This document shows positions 17,390 to 25,431 of a DNA stretch of 64,000 bases, one piece after another. A model generated the notes under the pieces. That model searched no databases. It saw only the letters and a program-made list of their open reading frames with translations, and had not been told where the DNA came from. Every line of letters starts with the position of its first letter. Position 1 is the stretch's first letter. The DNA is taken from NCBI GenBank assembly GCA_902611475.1, contig CACLZW010000001.1, positions 1 through 64,000 on the forward strand, in the 5' to 3' direction. Made by a program: the position numbers and the translations under genes. This stretch comes from an uncultured Alphaproteobacteria bacterium (lineage in GTDB: Bacteria > Pseudomonadota > Alphaproteobacteria > Rhodobacterales > Rhodobacteraceae).

Positions 17390-18244
17390 ATGGTGGATTT
17401 TGTTTCCTTTTTAGGCGTAAAAGGTGGCCCGGCTATCAGACCCGGGTCGAATATGCCTACCTCTACTTTAATTCACATCAACGGAAAAAATTTGTTAGTA
17501 GATACAGGGTTAGGGGTCTCACGATCTATATGTGACCAGGGTATCGAACTTCTTGACATAGATGCTATTTTCATTACGCATATGCATTCAGATCATTACC
17601 TCGAGCTTGGACCTTTGATCCACACAGCATGGGTATCAGGCCGAGTAAAACCTATACCTATCTATGGTCCTAAACGGCTAGAGCATTATTGGAGAGCTTT
17701 TCTTGATTCAATGGTTGATGATATTACGCTTAGAATAGAGGATGAGGGACGAATTGATTTAGAGAAACTACCGGCATTTTATAGTTTTGAAGATAGACAG
17801 TCTTTATCATTATCCAATATCAATATCCGAGTTATGCGCAATCTACATCCCCCGATACGAGATAGTTTTGCACTTCGGTTTGAGTGGGGACATTATTCAA
17901 TTGTGTTGTCCGGCGACACAGCTTACATGCCAGAGATGATAGATTTTTCTGATCAAGCCGATCTCTTAATACACGAGGTCATGTTATCGGAAGGAATTGA
18001 CTTAATAATGACTCGTTTAGGGCATGAAGATGATAAGCTTAGAAACCATCTCCTACAAAGCCATACCCTAGCTGAGAATGCAGGATTAATTGCCAAGTGC
18101 GCCAAAGTAAAATGCTTGGCCTTAAATCATTTTGTTCCCGATGGATTTGTAGAGTTTAATGACGAAGATTGGTTGAAGGCTGTTAGAAGGCATTGGTCTG
18201 GAAAGATTATCCTTGGCAGAGATGGAATTAGAATTCCTTTATAA
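17390..18244 (+). CDS. Metallo-beta-lactamase-fold hydrolase
   Basis: From the ATG at 17390 the product is 284 aa (an in-frame TTG at 17360 adds ten residues of no evident use). The metal-binding motif THMHSDHYLEL gives HxHxDH, followed by SGDTAYM with the bridging Asp and a late NHFVP His. The layout resembles the RNase Z/arylsulfatase-like branch of the fold rather than the glyoxalase II branch. It is probably cytoplasmic, as no signal peptide is seen. Substrate unknown; phosphodiester or sulfate/lactone hydrolysis are all possible. Confidence 0.85.
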   Translation: MVDFVSFLGVKGGPAIRPGSNMPTSTLIHINGKNLLVDTGLGVSRSICDQGIELLDIDAIFITHMHSDHYLELGPLIHTAWVSGRVKPIPIYGPKRLEHYWRAFLDSMVDDITLRIEDEGRIDLEKLPAFYSFEDRQSLSLSNINIRVMRNLHPPIRDSFALRFEWGHYSIVLSGDTAYMPEMIDFSDQADLLIHEVMLSEGIDLIMTRLGHEDDKLRNHLLQSHTLAENAGLIAKCAKVKCLALNHFVPDGFVEFNDEDWLKAVRRHWSGKIILGRDGIRIPL

Positions 18245-18275
18245 AACTTCTTGATATGTCACGCTCTGGATAGGG

Positions 18276-18629
18276 CTAGTAAGACCAAACTTTCTTGATA
18301 TTTCTAATATTCAATCCAGACACGTTAGCAAAATGTCTAGTTACTATTGACCTAGCCTCATCTAAGGAACACGCTTCTACTATCCATATACTATTCTCAT
18401 TAACAATTGTTCCATTACATACCGAATTGATACTATATTCAATTTCATACTCCGATTTCCAATGGGAAACGTTTTTCTTGCTAAAAGTGCATTCAACTAT
18501 TGTTTTAAAAGAGAATTCCTCTTGTAAGCGTTTTGTAGACACTAAAACCCAATTTTTTTTTGCCATTAAGTTTAGAGCATTACTAAAGTAGGGTTCATCA
18601 TCGTAAAGTATAAGCTTTTTCGTCTTCAA
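18276..18629 (-). CDS. Hypothetical protein
   Basis: A 117-aa soluble protein without recognised family. It has alternating short strands and ends in a helix-strand segment (DEARSIVTRHFANV). There is no signal peptide, membrane segment or catalytic motif. It converges on the metallo-hydrolase gene with 31 bp between stops. Called because the frame is uninterrupted and the composition is protein-like; existence as a real gene is likely but not certain. Confidence 0.5.
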   Translation of the reverse strand: MKTKKLILYDDEPYFSNALNLMAKKNWVLVSTKRLQEEFSFKTIVECTFSKKNVSHWKSEYEIEYSINSVCNGTIVNENSIWIVEACSLDEARSIVTRHFANVSGLNIRNIKKVWSY

Positions 18630-18880
18630 TGGTATTGTCCGAAAATTTTTATTGTCCCAAGTAGTGCTCTTTTGTCATTTTTCAAAAGTTTTATTTTTTA
18701 TTAAAAGAGAAAAAAGTTCTAACTCCATAAAAAAATCCGTAAGTAATTTCACACAAAAATGAAAACAACTGAACTAGCCAAAGAATTTCAGGGTAATAAC
18801 CTCTGAACAAAGGAAAACTTGTAGGAGTAATAAATATGCCTTACATGTAAGATACTGAACAACAATTTGTAGAAAATATT

Positions 18881-19306
18881 ATGAAAAAGAAGGTTTATAT
18901 CGCAGGACCTTTATTCAATGATCATGAGAGAGATTTTTTAGAAGCCATAGCACTCTGTCTTGAGAAAGAAGGCTTCAAATGTTTTCTCCCACATCGAGAC
19001 TTAACGGGTGTAGAAGAGTCTGAATTAAAGACAACATCTATGACACAAGAGTCCAAGGATAAAATATTTGTTGCAGATTTAACTGCTCTTAGAGAGTCGG
19101 ATCTAACCATTGCATTAATAACGGGTTGGGACATAGACTCGGGGACTTCTGCCGAAATAGGGTATACGTTTGCACAGGGAAAACCGATTATTGGCATTGA
19201 TGCTTCGGAGAGAAGATTTAGAAATTTATTTGTAGAGGGAATGATTACGGAAAAGGTTCAAAATATCAATGCTATCATTCCAGCAATTAAAAGAACTTTT
19301 TCTTAA
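18881..19306 (+). CDS. Nucleoside 2-deoxyribosyltransferase-family protein
   Basis: The 141-aa product fits the family that exchanges bases between deoxynucleosides or hydrolyses deoxynucleotides. It has the N-terminal strand VYIAGPLF, a central Asp-rich strand (ALITGWDIDSGTSAEIGYTFAQGKPIIGI) with the conserved Glu in the SGTSAEIGY motif, and a short C-terminal helix. The length is normal. It is monocistronic and converges with the SDR gene by 8 bp. Whether it salvages nucleosides or cleans damaged nucleotides cannot be said. Confidence 0.87.
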   Translation: MKKKVYIAGPLFNDHERDFLEAIALCLEKEGFKCFLPHRDLTGVEESELKTTSMTQESKDKIFVADLTALRESDLTIALITGWDIDSGTSAEIGYTFAQGKPIIGIDASERRFRNLFVEGMITEKVQNINAIIPAIKRTFS

Positions 19307-19314
19307 ATAGTTCA

Positions 19315-20016
19315 TTAGATATGTCTCGTAACTCCTCCATCAACCCTTATACTTTGCCCGGTTATATAGCTGCTGTCATCTGAAAGTAAGAAAGCTGCCG
19401 TTTTTGCCTGCTCCTCTGCTCTGGCGAACCTTTTGAATACAGACATATGAGAAAGTTTTTCTGGCAAATCCAGACTGTCTGTAAATCCGGGTAATAAACA
19501 ATTCATTCTAATATTGTCTGACCCATACCGATCAGAGTAAAGTTTGGTGTACGACGATACTCCCACCCTATAAACGCTTGATGTCGGAAACATTAAGCTA
19601 GGCTCAAAAACTGAAAATGTTGTTATATTTAAAATTGAGCCACCTCCTTGAGATTGCATAATGGGGGTTATTAACTTGGATAACCGGATTACAGGCATTA
19701 GCACCATTTCATTAGCTTTTTTCCAATCATCCTCTGATATTTCAAGAAGATCCCCCTTAGGAGGACCGCCTACATGAATTAAAAGGCTATCTATTCTACC
19801 AAATTTCTCCATTGTAAATTTTATAAGGTTATCGGTATCCTTAGAAGTTTCTGCCCTGCCGCGATATGCTATTCCGTCAAGCTCCTCAGCAAGATTTTCA
19901 CAATTGTCTGATGGAGACATCAATGAAAGTCTGTAGTTTCTTTTTTTCATTTCACGCGCAATCGCCGCGCCCATTCCCTTGCCCCCACCAACAACAACGC
20001 AAACTTGATCGGTCAT
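19315..20016 (-). CDS. Short-chain dehydrogenase-like protein with altered catalytic residues
   Basis: The 233-aa protein is a classical-length SDR: nucleotide-binding VVGGGKGMG near residue 10, the NxxG-like HVGG segment, PGF after the active site, and the C-terminal TGQSIRVDGG. Yet alignment by eye around TSSVYRVGVSSYTK puts Ser where the catalytic Tyr should be and Arg where Lys should be, and Thr at the Ser position (NITT). Such a protein may bind NAD(P) without acting as an ordinary dehydrogenase, or use another chemistry. An ATG with AAGGAGC upstream marks the start. Confidence 0.85.
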   Translation of the reverse strand: MTDQVCVVVGGGKGMGAAIAREMKKRNYRLSLMSPSDNCENLAEELDGIAYRGRAETSKDTDNLIKFTMEKFGRIDSLLIHVGGPPKGDLLEISEDDWKKANEMVLMPVIRLSKLITPIMQSQGGGSILNITTFSVFEPSLMFPTSSVYRVGVSSYTKLYSDRYGSDNIRMNCLLPGFTDSLDLPEKLSHMSVFKRFARAEEQAKTAAFLLSDDSSYITGQSIRVDGGVTRHI

Positions 20017-20212
20017 GATAAGCTCCTTATTTAATTTTTGCCTTTTAGCTTAGTAGAAATAGTTAATAAAAAGAATAGGATAATTAAGAAGATATCAATC
20101 AATGATAGCTTTCTGATTTCAGAATTAAAAAGTTTAGAAAGAGGATAAAAAATATTATATATTTTCTTATAAGCAGTGATCTTAGCGCCGCTCTATTTTT
20201 AAGGGTTTGCCA

Positions 20213-21115
20213 ATGATAACTTGGATTACTCATCCTGAATATGATATTCCATTGCCTCCGGGTCATAGATTTACGTCAACAAAATTTTCAGATCTTTTCG
20301 AATTATTAAAAAGGTCTGAATATATGGAATCTGCGACCATTCTAGTACCGGAAAAGGCGAACGCAGAACAAGTCGGTATCGCTCATTGTAGCGAATACGT
20401 TGAGAAGATAGCAAATGGTTCATTAGATGAAAAAGAACAGAGGAGGCTAGGGTTGCGTTGGAGCCCAGTGTTGGCAAAAAGATCCTTTATTGCCGTAAAT
20501 GGGTCATTATTAGCTGCGAGATCTGCTTTGCAATACGGCATTTCATGTCATTTGGCAGGGGGCACTCATCATTCTCATTTTGATTTTGGGTCAGGGTTTT
20601 GTGTATTTAATGATCTAGCTTTTACCGCATTAACCTTGACTAAATCAAAAGAAGTAAAAAATATTCTGATATTTGATTGTGATGTCCATCAAGGAGATGG
20701 AACAGCGAGAATATTAGAGACTAATAATAGAACATTCACGTGTTCAATACACTCTTCAAAAAACTTTCCTTATAGAAAGGCTAATAGTGATCTTGATATC
20801 GGTTTAGAAGATAACATTTCTTGGTTTGAGTATAAAAAGCACTTGGTAATGGGATTGAATAAATGCATAGAAAGATTTTCTCCAGATTTAGTTCTATATG
20901 TAGCAGGGGTGGATATACACACTAAGGATAAGCTAGGCAGATTAAGTATTGATGATGAGGGTCTTTTTGAAAGAGAAATGACAGTATTGAACTTTTTTAA
21001 GAAAAGGGATATTCCTATTGCAACCGTGATGGGAGGTGGGTACTCCGATGATAAGTATGAACTTGCGTATCGTCATTCAACGGTCGTGAAAGCTGCGCAT
21101 CAGATTTGGGCATAG
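20213..21115 (+). CDS. Histone-deacetylase-family amidohydrolase
   Basis: Starting from the ATG at 20213 (AAGGG nine bases upstream; an in-frame TTG lies two codons earlier) the product is 300 aa. It carries the zinc hydrolase motifs of arginase/HDAC-fold deacetylases: LAGGTHHSHFDFGSGFC with the His pair, FDCDVHQGDGT with Asp and His ligands, a second Asp in VAGVDIHTKDKLG, and the GGGYS Tyr. Bacterial members resemble class IV HDAC11 and deacetylate acetylpolyamines or acyl-amines. A 31-aa membrane peptide gene follows 25 bp downstream. Confidence 0.9.
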   Translation: MITWITHPEYDIPLPPGHRFTSTKFSDLFELLKRSEYMESATILVPEKANAEQVGIAHCSEYVEKIANGSLDEKEQRRLGLRWSPVLAKRSFIAVNGSLLAARSALQYGISCHLAGGTHHSHFDFGSGFCVFNDLAFTALTLTKSKEVKNILIFDCDVHQGDGTARILETNNRTFTCSIHSSKNFPYRKANSDLDIGLEDNISWFEYKKHLVMGLNKCIERFSPDLVLYVAGVDIHTKDKLGRLSIDDEGLFEREMTVLNFFKKRDIPIATVMGGGYSDDKYELAYRHSTVVKAAHQIWA

Positions 21116-21140
21116 GCATAGAGAGGAGCGGTATTTACAA

Positions 21141-21236
21141 ATGGAACTAATGGATATCTTTATGTTGATTAAGATATTTTTGATTTTTGGCTTTGTGACT
21201 TATTTGTATTGGTCATCAAGAAATATAAAAAAGTAA
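21141..21236 (+). CDS. 31-aa single-span membrane peptide
   Basis: A short frame, ATG 21141 to TAA 21234-21236, directly follows the HDAC-like gene. It encodes a peptide that starts MELMDIF, has one hydrophobic segment (about residues 8-24, LIKIFLIFGFVTYLYW), and ends in a basic tail (SRNIKK), a cytoplasmic-anchor pattern. AGGAG lies at 21123-21127, at a rather long spacing of about 13 bases. This is too short for standard gene callers. Real expression is inferred only from position, composition and the ribosome-binding site. Confidence 0.45.
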   Translation: MELMDIFMLIKIFLIFGFVTYLYWSSRNIKK

Positions 21237-21262
21237 TTTTGTCACACTAATGTAAACACTAT

Positions 21263-21290
21263 TTGACAACCTTTTTTTCCATGTCATACT
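21263..21290 (+). promoter_or_regulatory. Sigma-70-like promoter for a candidate RNA
   Basis: A perfect -35 hexamer TTGACA at 21263-21268 is followed after 16 bases by CATACT at 21285-21290, matching the -10 consensus at four of six positions. Transcription would begin near 21297, just before the structured stretch described at 21301-21468. No coding frame follows it. Confidence 0.45.
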
Positions 21291-21300
21291 TTTAAACCTC

Positions 21301-21468
21301 AAGAAAGCCATCCTTATTATGTTTGCCAGTTGGGGGAGGGCTCTTGTGTCTTTATCATTAAGAAACAAGAATAATACACGGGATGGTTTTCTTTGAGAAA
21401 ATGGGCCAACAGTTGAATGTTAGCCCAATTAGGGGAGGATAAATTCACGCTGTGAATAACCATATCCT
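21301..21468 (+). ncRNA. Candidate structured RNA (three stem-loop domains)
   Basis: The intergenic stretch between convergent genes folds by hand into a compact design. A 13-bp stem (21301-21313 with 21381-21393, one G-U pair) encloses a hairpin at 21343-21369. Next comes an 8-bp hairpin at 21403-21426 (GGGC-AACA with TGTT-GCCC). A two-part hairpin follows: 21436-21441 with 21463-21468, and inside it 21443-21448 with 21452-21457. A competing hairpin at 21387-21401 could replace the 3' side of the first stem, as in a switch. No known RNA family was recognised. No poly-U terminator follows. Confidence 0.45.
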
Positions 21469-21550
21469 ACATGAAATAATAGCCATTTCAAGCATAACGT
21501 GACGTTAACGTAAACATAAACTGAGCTCTTTGAGTGAGGCTATAGATAAA

Positions 21551-22204
21551 TCAAATTGATTGAAAAAATTTAGGTTGTCTGGTTTTAAACTTTTCTAAGT
21601 CTTTGCCTGTATCCAAGTCATCCTTAAGACTATCTACTGGAGCTATTATTGATCTTATAGAAATCTTTTTTGCTTCTTTTTGATGTTCAAAAAATGAGTT
21701 TGGACCAAATTTAAAATCTAATCTTGTTGGCAGAGATAAGAACAAAGCATTTGTCCCGAAATCAGTCGAGGGACATATAACCATACTGTTTCTTGATTTT
21801 TTTCCAATCTCTAAAATTTTTTTAATATCCTGAGTTTCTGGATCAATTATGTCACCTGGAAGTATGAGGCTTGAGTCATAAAGATTTTCTGAAGACCAGC
21901 ATATACCCTTTTTCACAGCTGAGTTAAGTCCATTTAAGCTTTGTTCTTTAAGAACAAGTACATGAAAGTCCTTTGATATTTTTTCTACTTCCTGACACGG
22001 GGTTATCACCAGTATATCAGAAAAGATAAAAGGAGATTGATTTTTCAATGTTTTTAGTTTTTTTAAAAGTTGCGTGAACAAAAGTTTTATGAGTTTTTCT
22101 CTCTTATTAGGGGAAAGTAAGTTAGATAAACGCGTTTTACCTTCGTGTAGTGATCTCATTGGAATTAAGATTGAGGTCTTACTTTTCTTAGATCCTAAGT
22201 TCAT
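21551..22204 (-). CDS. cofC: 2-phospho-L-lactate (or phosphoenolpyruvate) guanylyltransferase, F420 biosynthesis
   Basis: The 217-aa product is CofC-like. It activates the three-carbon phospho-acid with GTP, giving the donor that CofD couples to the deazaflavin. Family marks are the N-terminal PMRSLHEGKTRL nucleotide-binding loop, the LPGDIID segment, and the conserved TDFGTNALFLSLP followed by FKFGPNSFFEH. It is the last gene of the leftward cofG-cofH-cofC set, 16 bp after cofH. Which acid it uses (lactate-, enolpyruvyl- or glyceryl-type) cannot be read from the sequence. Confidence 0.87.
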   Translation of the reverse strand: MNLGSKKSKTSILIPMRSLHEGKTRLSNLLSPNKREKLIKLLFTQLLKKLKTLKNQSPFIFSDILVITPCQEVEKISKDFHVLVLKEQSLNGLNSAVKKGICWSSENLYDSSLILPGDIIDPETQDIKKILEIGKKSRNSMVICPSTDFGTNALFLSLPTRLDFKFGPNSFFEHQKEAKKISIRSIIAPVDSLKDDLDTGKDLEKFKTRQPKFFQSI

Positions 22205-22220
22205 GCAATTTAAGCCTTAA

Positions 22221-23459
22221 TCAATTTAAAAAACTAAGTGGGTTAGATCCGTTTCTTGATACTAATGGATCGTGACCAACTACAGAAACCTCTGTGTCAT
22301 AGGTTTTAAGTTTTCTATATAACGTGTCTCTCTTTATTGGTATCTTTGAAGCTGACCGAATTATCTCAACCATTTCCGTCTCTGTAATTTCTTGCCCGTT
22401 TTTTGATCCCGCTGCCCGCGAAATACTTTCATTCATCAAAGTACCACCCAAGTCGTTAACGCCCATAGATAGTAAATTTCTTGCCTTCTCAGCCCCCAAT
22501 TTCGTCCAAGACACCTGTATATTATCAATAAACCCGTGCAAGACAATTCGTGCAACAGCATGCATAAGTTCTATCTCGTTATCAGTTGCACCTGCTCGTA
22601 CCAGCGAGGGGCTTTCCAGGTAAAGCGGTGAGTCATAATGGACAAAAGATAGTGGAACAAATTCTGTAAAACCGCCGGTCTCAACTTGAATACGACGAAG
22701 GATATCTAGGTGGACAGCCCATTCTTTAGGAGAGTCTATATGGCCATACATTATTGTAGCTGTAGATGGAATGCCTGAGCGGTGTGCGGTCTTAATGATT
22801 TCAACCCATTGATCGGCAGTTAACTTATTTTTTGTCAGCTTTTTTCGGACTTTTGTATCAAGTATTTCAGCTGCTGTGCCTGGCATTGAGCCTAATCCAC
22901 ACTCCTTTAAATCTTCAAGAAAATCTGCATAACTCATTCTACTTTTCTTTGCACCATACCATATCTCAAAAGGTGAAAATGCATGAATATGCATTTTAGG
23001 TAGCACTTTCTTTATAGCAATTAGGATCTCTCGATAATAAGTGCCAGGAAGTTTTGGATGAAGTCCCCCTTGTATGCAAACTTCCGTAGCCCCTCTTTCT
23101 GAAGCTTCCTTGGCTCTTCGCACTACTTCATCAAAACTTAACCATTCGGCACCAAGTTCGTTTGACCGCTTTGCAAACCCACAGAATTTGCAGCCCATGT
23201 AACATACATTTGTAAAATTAATGTTCCTGTTAATTACAAAGGTTACGTTATTGCCGTTGACCTTATTTTGTAAAAAATCAGCAAAATTCAAAACAGCCTG
23301 CTTATCTTTGCCTTTTGTTAAGAATAGCTTCTCGATATCATTTAAAGAGGGTTGCTGGTTTTTTAGACAATTTTCCAATGTTAAACAAATGTCCTTCGAC
23401 ACCTCTGAAAAAATATCTTCAAGACGGTGTGTTTGACAAACTATTTGTAAATCTTTCAT
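22221..23459 (-). CDS. cofH: FO synthase subunit 2 (5-amino-6-(D-ribitylamino)uracil--L-tyrosine hydroxyphenylmethyl transferase)
   Basis: The 412-aa radical-SAM enzyme has the cluster motif NVCYMGCKFCGF (CxxxCxxC) at about residue 87 and downstream family segments such as GGLHPKLPG, SMPGTAAEI and EFVPLSFVHYDSP. CofH joins the tyrosine-derived hydroxybenzyl unit to the ribitylamino-uracil intermediate of riboflavin synthesis, giving the substrate for CofG to close to FO. Its ATG overlaps the cofG stop in an ATGA, so the two are translationally coupled. Separate cofG and cofH, rather than an FbiC fusion, is the archaeal/proteobacterial arrangement. Confidence 0.92.
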   Translation of the reverse strand: MKDLQIVCQTHRLEDIFSEVSKDICLTLENCLKNQQPSLNDIEKLFLTKGKDKQAVLNFADFLQNKVNGNNVTFVINRNINFTNVCYMGCKFCGFAKRSNELGAEWLSFDEVVRRAKEASERGATEVCIQGGLHPKLPGTYYREILIAIKKVLPKMHIHAFSPFEIWYGAKKSRMSYADFLEDLKECGLGSMPGTAAEILDTKVRKKLTKNKLTADQWVEIIKTAHRSGIPSTATIMYGHIDSPKEWAVHLDILRRIQVETGGFTEFVPLSFVHYDSPLYLESPSLVRAGATDNEIELMHAVARIVLHGFIDNIQVSWTKLGAEKARNLLSMGVNDLGGTLMNESISRAAGSKNGQEITETEMVEIIRSASKIPIKRDTLYRKLKTYDTEVSVVGHDPLVSRNGSNPLSFLN

Positions 23460-24634
23460 GCTGTTACCAATTCCTTAAGCTTATTGTCAGGATTGAGGTA
23501 AGCAGAATGTTTTAAAATATGGCTTCTAATAGTTGTAGATAAGAAATCTTCTGTATTGAATTTTGGATAAACAGTAAGTCGTTCCATTAAACGAAATCCT
23601 ATTTCACTCATCATAGATTCTAGTACAGTAATATTTGGCCAAGGATGCTGAGGGTTGATAAAGTCCTCAGTAACCGGAGAAATACCACCCCAATCATTTA
23701 TTCCTGCATTTAAATACTCTAAATGCTTTTTCTCTAGATTTGGGGGCGCTTGTATGCTGATAGTAGGATTTAAAATAATTCTGGCCAAAGCAATAGTTTG
23801 TAGCATCTCTTTTAACTTAGGCTCTGGGTGCTTAGACATAAGAATGTTGGGTTTTGTTTGGAAATTTTGGATAATCACCTCTTGAATATGTCCATACCTG
23901 TTATTGATTTTTTCTATCAATAGAAGAGCCTCAATCCGTTCCTCAAGAGTTTCCCCTATGCCTATAAGAATACCTGTGGTAAACGGCACCCTACAATAAC
24001 CAGCCGTAATTAAAGTTCTTATTCTTTGGATTGGAACTTTATCTGGGCATGCATAATGAGGACCTCCTTTTTTAGTTAATCTTTTACTGGTAGTTTCAAG
24101 CATCATTCCCATTGATGCACATACATTTTTAAGCTTTATAATTTCATACTCGTTAAGTGTTCCTGCATTTACATGGGGCAGGAGTGATGTTTTTTCTATC
24201 ACCAATTTACACATGTCAGTTAAATAGTCTGTCATTACTTCATAACCGAGAGCTTCTAGGGCACGCTTTGGTTTGGCATACCTTTTCTCAGGTCTTTCTC
24301 CCAAACTAAATAACAACTCTTTACACCCCTTATTCTCACCTTGGCGAGCAGACAATAGAACTTCCTGGGGGGACATTATTTTTGCATCGGGATTATCTGG
24401 ATGTTTTACAAAAGTACAATAACTGCAGGTGTCTCTGCACATGTTTGTTAAGGGTACAAAGATTTTTCTGGAGTAAGTAACCACATTACCCCAATGGGTG
24501 TCTCGCTTATTTGACGCGGTATCGATAAGTTTTTCTAAAGGAGTGTTAAGGACCATATGTTCGTAGTAGGCAACTTCATCCTTATCTATTCTCCACAGGT
24601 CTTTGTCGTTAAGATGAGTTGACAAACTCGTCAT
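23456..24634 (-). CDS. cofG: FO synthase subunit 1 (7,8-didemethyl-8-hydroxy-5-deazariboflavin synthase)
   Basis: CofG (392 aa) is the radical-SAM partner of CofH. It carries CRDTCSYCTF (CxxxCxxC) at about residue 67 and ends with the family segments GGISPVTEDFINPQHPWPN and RLTVYP. Together with CofH it makes the deazaflavin FO, the chromophore of F420. A strong ribosome-binding site (AAGGGGGG) precedes the ATG. It heads the cofG-cofH-cofC run; a PPOX-type flavoprotein gene lies 99 bp upstream on the same strand. cofD and cofE are not here. Confidence 0.93.
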   Translation of the reverse strand: MTSLSTHLNDKDLWRIDKDEVAYYEHMVLNTPLEKLIDTASNKRDTHWGNVVTYSRKIFVPLTNMCRDTCSYCTFVKHPDNPDAKIMSPQEVLLSARQGENKGCKELLFSLGERPEKRYAKPKRALEALGYEVMTDYLTDMCKLVIEKTSLLPHVNAGTLNEYEIIKLKNVCASMGMMLETTSKRLTKKGGPHYACPDKVPIQRIRTLITAGYCRVPFTTGILIGIGETLEERIEALLLIEKINNRYGHIQEVIIQNFQTKPNILMSKHPEPKLKEMLQTIALARIILNPTISIQAPPNLEKKHLEYLNAGINDWGGISPVTEDFINPQHPWPNITVLESMMSEIGFRLMERLTVYPKFNTEDFLSTTIRSHILKHSAYLNPDNKLKELVTA

Positions 24635-24733
24635 TTTCCCCCCTTAAAATATAAATCAAATTATGACACGGTTGATAACAAAGGGCAATAACATAACAAT
24701 GTACATCGATTTAAAAAAGTTAGACTTTAACCT

Positions 24734-25342
24734 TCAGTAAAGCTCTTTTTTATACTGAGCTAAGATCTTTTGCTCATCTTTGATTTCACAATCAATACCA
24801 GTCTGATCCTCTATCATTTCAAAAAGAGTTGGTATTGGGCGTATTCCAGGCCACTTTCCTGGATCCCATAAGCCTCCTCTTAACATTGATTTTCCACAGT
24901 GTAAGTGGGCTTGTGTAACTTTCACTTGCAGAACTGTTTTGGGAACATTGGTTTTTAATCTGTGTCTTTCTCGAATATCCAATTCTTCACTTATCACCGC
25001 TTCGCCTTGTACCCTCAATGTCTCGTTTACGCTTGGAATTAAAAACAAAAGAGAAATAAAATTATTTCTCACAATATTTAATAATCCGTCTATGCGGTTG
25101 TTGCCTGGCCTATCTGGAATTTCCAAAAGATCATCACTCATTACCTTAACAAAACCATAGGGGTCTCCTTTTGGAGACAGGTCAATGCTTTGATTATTTA
25201 GTGTTCCAATGATAACAAAGGGTGAGTTTTCAATAAAACTTACACAGTGTTTATCCAATTTTTCTAAGATTTTAGCTGCAGCTTTTTCTTTAGCAGGGCC
25301 GTAAATCTCTCTCAATCTTTTCTCATCCATCTCTTTCACCAT
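24734..25342 (-). CDS. PPOX-type flavoprotein (MSMEG_1061-like)
   Basis: The 202-aa product is a pyridoxamine-5'-phosphate-oxidase-fold protein of the MSMEG_1061-like subgroup, with the signature VIIGTLN ... DLSPKGDPYGFV, LEIPDRPGNNRIDGLLNI and GLWDPGKWP. The fold binds FMN or F420 and reduces or oxidises small substrates. Its place just upstream of cofG makes F420 use plausible, but it is normally annotated as FMN-dependent. An internal ATG four codons in (25330) is an equally good start. A separate promoter for cofG cannot be excluded. Confidence 0.85.
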   Translation of the reverse strand: MVKEMDEKRLREIYGPAKEKAAAKILEKLDKHCVSFIENSPFVIIGTLNNQSIDLSPKGDPYGFVKVMSDDLLEIPDRPGNNRIDGLLNIVRNNFISLLFLIPSVNETLRVQGEAVISEELDIRERHRLKTNVPKTVLQVKVTQAHLHCGKSMLRGGLWDPGKWPGIRPIPTLFEMIEDQTGIDCEIKDEQKILAQYKKELY

Positions 25343-25431
25343 TTTTAATTAAATTTTTATAGCATCACTCTCACACTTAACGTAATTCGGTAACAGACTA
25401 AAAATGCAAAATTACTCCTAGGAATTTTTGA

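Noticed and set aside
21496..21511. Palindrome ACGTTAACGT near 21502-21511 as an operator or terminator
   Set aside because: Too short and GC-poor, with no T tract; chance occurrence in AT-rich DNA cannot be ruled out.
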